From an uncultured Erwinia sp. (lineage in GTDB: Bacteria > Pseudomonadota > Gammaproteobacteria > Enterobacterales > Enterobacteriaceae), in NCBI GenBank assembly GCA_945290265.1, contig CALYQW010000009.1, positions 45,088 through 109,087 on the forward strand: DNA of 64,000 nt, written 5' to 3'. The notes below the pieces were generated by a model that saw only the letters and a program-made list of their open reading frames with translations, ran no database searches and had not been told where the DNA came from. This document shows, one piece after another, positions 62,282 to 64,000 of the stretch (its first letter is position 1; each line of letters begins with the position of its first letter). The translations under genes were made by a program, and so were the position numbers.

Positions 62282-62915
62282 AATATTCAACTCTCCTGTC
62301 GAATCTGTCCTCAGGTACTTTTATCCAAAGACTATCTGTTAGATAGGGCTTTGCCGAAGCCATCCAGATCTCCTTCGTAGGCCATTTTTTGTATGTAACT
62401 TCGTGCTTTGGGAGTGTAATTACCGCGGTAGCGTAAATCGACAAGAACATCTTTTATTTTATCAGGAATATTATCCCATGCTAAACTTGGTGGCATATTG
62501 GGGTTCGGGTGATATGTGCGAATGTTTTTTTGTGTTTCGCTTATTCTTTTAACATCTCTTTCTAACTCTTTATACGTTAGTTCAAATAACCTCAATTGCT
62601 GAGTTGCTGTTATTTCACCAATGGCATCTCTGTTCTTAATGACAAAATCATGTGCTATGCATCCTTTTAGCATTGCACCTTCTGCGATTTTTTTTGCCTT
62701 TTCACTTTCTATTCCGACGGTTTTCAAAAAAAATAATGCACTACTTTTTGTCCTGTCTCCGAGGTCAAAACCTCTCCCTATAGTAACGCCTGAATTATCT
62801 TTTCTACATATTGATGAATTCCCTGCCAGTGTATTACTCTTGAATAGTCCCTGCTTGACCTTAAATCATTTCCTTCTGCCCTAAATGTGAGCAGTCCTTT
62901 TTTCGGCTCTAACAT
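62268..62915 (-). pseudogene. pesticin-like muramidase, two frameshifts
   Basis: Three frames join into one protein of about 215 residues. From 62915: MLEPKKGLLTFRAEGND followed by DYSRVIHWQG. A shift at an A-run (about 62800-62803) leads to NSGVTIGRGFDLGDRTKSS and the main body, including DKIKDVLVDLRYRGNYTPKARSYIQ. The frame ends at 62332, but the next frame continues as VPEDRFDRRVEYYEKN up to 62268, a natural C-terminus. SGVTIGRGFDLG is the active-site signature of pesticin and T4-lysozyme-like muramidases, with the catalytic Glu probably in RAEGND. Such domains are used by bacteriocins and by type VI effectors. The C-terminus overlaps the LprI-like gene. As sequenced, the enzyme would not be made. 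Confidence 0.75.
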
Positions 62916-63015
62916 TTTAATAGTCCATTAGTTATTGGGGGTTACATATTACTTATGTTTTTTTTATGATTCTACTTTTTTCATGGTGATAACAGAAGAT
63001 AGCGTAATGTTCTGC

Positions 63016-63160
63016 TGGAGATCATTTTTATCTCAGCGAAATCTCAACCCCCGTAAACGAAAAAACCACCCGGCAAGGTGGTTTTTTGAAGGTTCAATAA
63101 GCCGGCAAGTTTTTGAACTGAGGTAACAGGGGTTTGAAGCCCAACCCTACCATCTCGTAC
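63016..63160 (+). other. ColE1/p15A-like RNAII 5' region relic, forward copy
   Basis: The order of elements is that of a ColE1-type primer RNA (RNAII). Promoter-like TGGAGA (63016-63021) and AAATCT (63039-63044) are 17 bases apart and correspond to the plasmid TTGAGA/TAATCT. Then comes a hairpin AAAAAACCACC...GGTGGTTTTTT, then GAAGGTTC and TTTTTGAACTGAGGTAAC, which correspond to p15A GAAGGTTC and CTTTGAACCGAGGTAAC. The downstream replication origin and primer part do not follow recognisably. Compared from memory of the plasmid sequence. Confidence 0.6.
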
Positions 63161-63359
63161 GCTAAGTGCATTTTTTGAGCAGTGCAGGCGGGTAAAGAAA
63201 ACGAGGGCTTAATCTTCCCGTTGACGCCAGTAGCCATATGGTTTTAGGCATTTCAGTTGTTAATAATCCCGGTAAAAAAATCAACCTAAACGCGACTGAG
63301 CACGCTATGAGTTATAGACCTAATAACCATACGGTTACGCCTTTAACGTACGTTTCCGT

Positions 63360-63504
63360 TCCACTCGGCTTCAAACCCCGTTAAAGCTAGTTACCTTTCC
63401 AGTCAGAAGAGGTCGAAGACTTCTGGTTGGACGAATAAACCGCCGCAAGGCGGGTTTATTCGTTTACAGAGCATGAGAGTACGCGCAGCGAAAGATAATC
63501 TCAA
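63360..63504 (-). other. ColE1/p15A-like RNAII 5' region relic, inverted copy
   Basis: On the minus strand, TTGAGA (63499-63504) and TACTCT (63476-63481) are 17 bases apart and lie in CTGCGCGTACTCTCATGCTC, close to the plasmid CTGCGCGTAATCTCTTGCTC. The hairpin CCGCCTTGCGGCGG region follows, then a second stem CAGAAG...CTTCTG and AAGGTAACTAGC. It points towards the forward copy, so the two would be transcribed towards each other. GGGGTTTGAAGCC (minus strand) and AGGGGTTTGAAGCC (forward copy) form an inverted repeat between them. Confidence 0.65.
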
Positions 63505-63508
63505 GAAG

Positions 63509-63964
63509 TCATTTCAAATCTACCAGAGACTCCGTATATGGACTTCTGTATATCTGGACAAATATCTCCTTGAGTGAGGTAAAGTGAGCGATCGTAATAA
63601 CATCGGTATTTTTATTACTTCGCCAACATTCTGCCTCAACATCACACGTTTTCTGTAGTTCATACCCCTCATGCTTTAAGTAATTAATAATTACGTTGCT
63701 ATCTTTGGCTTTGGCTCCATAAAAATGCACGGTAAAAACATACTCATCCCTTCCTGGGCCTTTGCTATAATCAAAATTATAGTTATTTGATATTTTGGGG
63801 ATTTTTTTTAGAATTTCAGGCGTGTAATACTCGTATTCTTGTTTATCTTCCTCGGTATAATGTGCACTACTGGTAAATCCCATTTTCAGAGTTGGCCAGC
63901 CAAAAGCCAGCCCTATGCCAGCAAGCACCAGTACAGCGAAAGATGCTGTTATAAATTTCCTCAC
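63509..63964 (-). CDS. small exported or membrane-anchored protein, unknown function
   Basis: Encodes 151 residues from a GTG near the window edge; the frame stays open upstream, so the start is uncertain. N-terminal hydrophobic segment KFITASFAVLVLAGIGLAFGW acts as signal or anchor. Then a mixed domain: YTPEILKKIPKISNNYNFDYSKGPGRDEYVFTVHFYGAK, INYLKHEGYELQKTCDVEAECWRSN and TIAHFTSLKEIFVQIY. Two cysteines (KTCDVEAEC) could form a disulfide. I do not recognise the family. Size, export signal and setting next to a toxin remnant suggest a possible immunity protein of another toxin lying beyond the window; this is a guess. Confidence 0.6.
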   Translation of the reverse strand: MRKFITASFAVLVLAGIGLAFGWPTLKMGFTSSAHYTEEDKQEYEYYTPEILKKIPKISNNYNFDYSKGPGRDEYVFTVHFYGAKAKDSNVIINYLKHEGYELQKTCDVEAECWRSNKNTDVITIAHFTSLKEIFVQIYRSPYTESLVDLK

Positions 63965-64000
63965 AGTCCCATCCTGGCATTCCCGGCACCCAGAACCACA

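Noticed and set aside
62268-62450. Separate 60-codon gene
   Set aside because: Only its last 20 codons look like real protein and these fit as the C-terminus of the frameshifted muramidase.
63016-63504. Possible retron or structured riboswitch
   Set aside because: No reverse transcriptase nearby and the element order matches the ColE1/p15A RNAII region better than any retron or riboswitch I know.

Overview
The window looks like a chromosomal segment of a plant-associated enterobacterium of the Erwinia/Pantoea type (Erwiniaceae). The backbone has the gene order and near-identical proteins of the E. coli 2-3 minute region: murC-ddlB-ftsQ-ftsA-ftsZ-lpxC-secM-secA-mutT-yacG-zapD-coaE-hofC-hofB-ppdD-nadC-ampD-ampE-aroP-pdhR-aceE-aceF-lpd, then acnB-yacL-speD-speE-yacC-cueO, then hpt-can-yadG-yadH. 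The genus assignment is an inference from gene content and style, not from a marker search.

Region by region. Positions 1-9.5 kb hold the end of the division/cell-wall cluster, a DUF721 (DciA-like) gene, and the secM-secA secretion pair with a recognisable SecM arrest motif. 9.5-10.6 kb is an AT-rich gap with a small orphan winged-helix regulator and a decayed paralog. 10.5-22 kb holds mutT, yacG-zapD-coaE, the type IV pilin-like ppdD-hofB-hofC operon, a frameshifted nadC, ampD-ampE, a 146-bp MITE-like element and two tandem aroP-type permeases. guaC, expected between coaE and hofC, is absent. 22-29.4 kb is the pyruvate dehydrogenase locus with a perfect PdhR operator.

29.4-45 kb is an accessory block between lpd and acnB. 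It carries a LysE/RhtB exporter, a LysR regulator, a pair of small YdcZ-type membrane proteins, a broken chitin-binding protein gene, an indigoidine (blue pigment) cluster, a BioMNY-type biotin ECF transporter, a Qnr-like pentapeptide repeat protein and an enoyl-reductase-like dehydrogenase. The indigoidine cluster has the expected indA, indB and indC plus three extra parts: a 4-oxalocrotonate-type tautomerase, a questin-oxidase-like protein and a dedicated phosphopantetheinyl transferase. IndC condenses and oxidises two glutamines into indigoidine and needs the transferase to arm its carrier domain. The roles of the tautomerase and the questin-oxidase-like protein are open.

45-52.6 kb returns to backbone. 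52.6-58 kb is an island in the place where gcd normally lies. It holds an AT-rich 1334-residue orphan protein with a C-terminal HExxH zinc-protease motif and a cystathionine gamma-synthase-family enzyme. 58.6-61.8 kb is hpt-can-yadG-yadH. The right end (61.9-64 kb) holds a frameshifted pesticin-like muramidase gene overlapping a small LprI-like secreted protein that is probably its immunity factor, two inverted relics resembling the RNAII/RNAI region of ColE1/p15A-type plasmids, and a small exported or membrane-anchored protein. Together these suggest the remains of a bacteriocin plasmid or toxin cassette.

No rRNA, tRNA, CRISPR array or complete transposase gene was seen.
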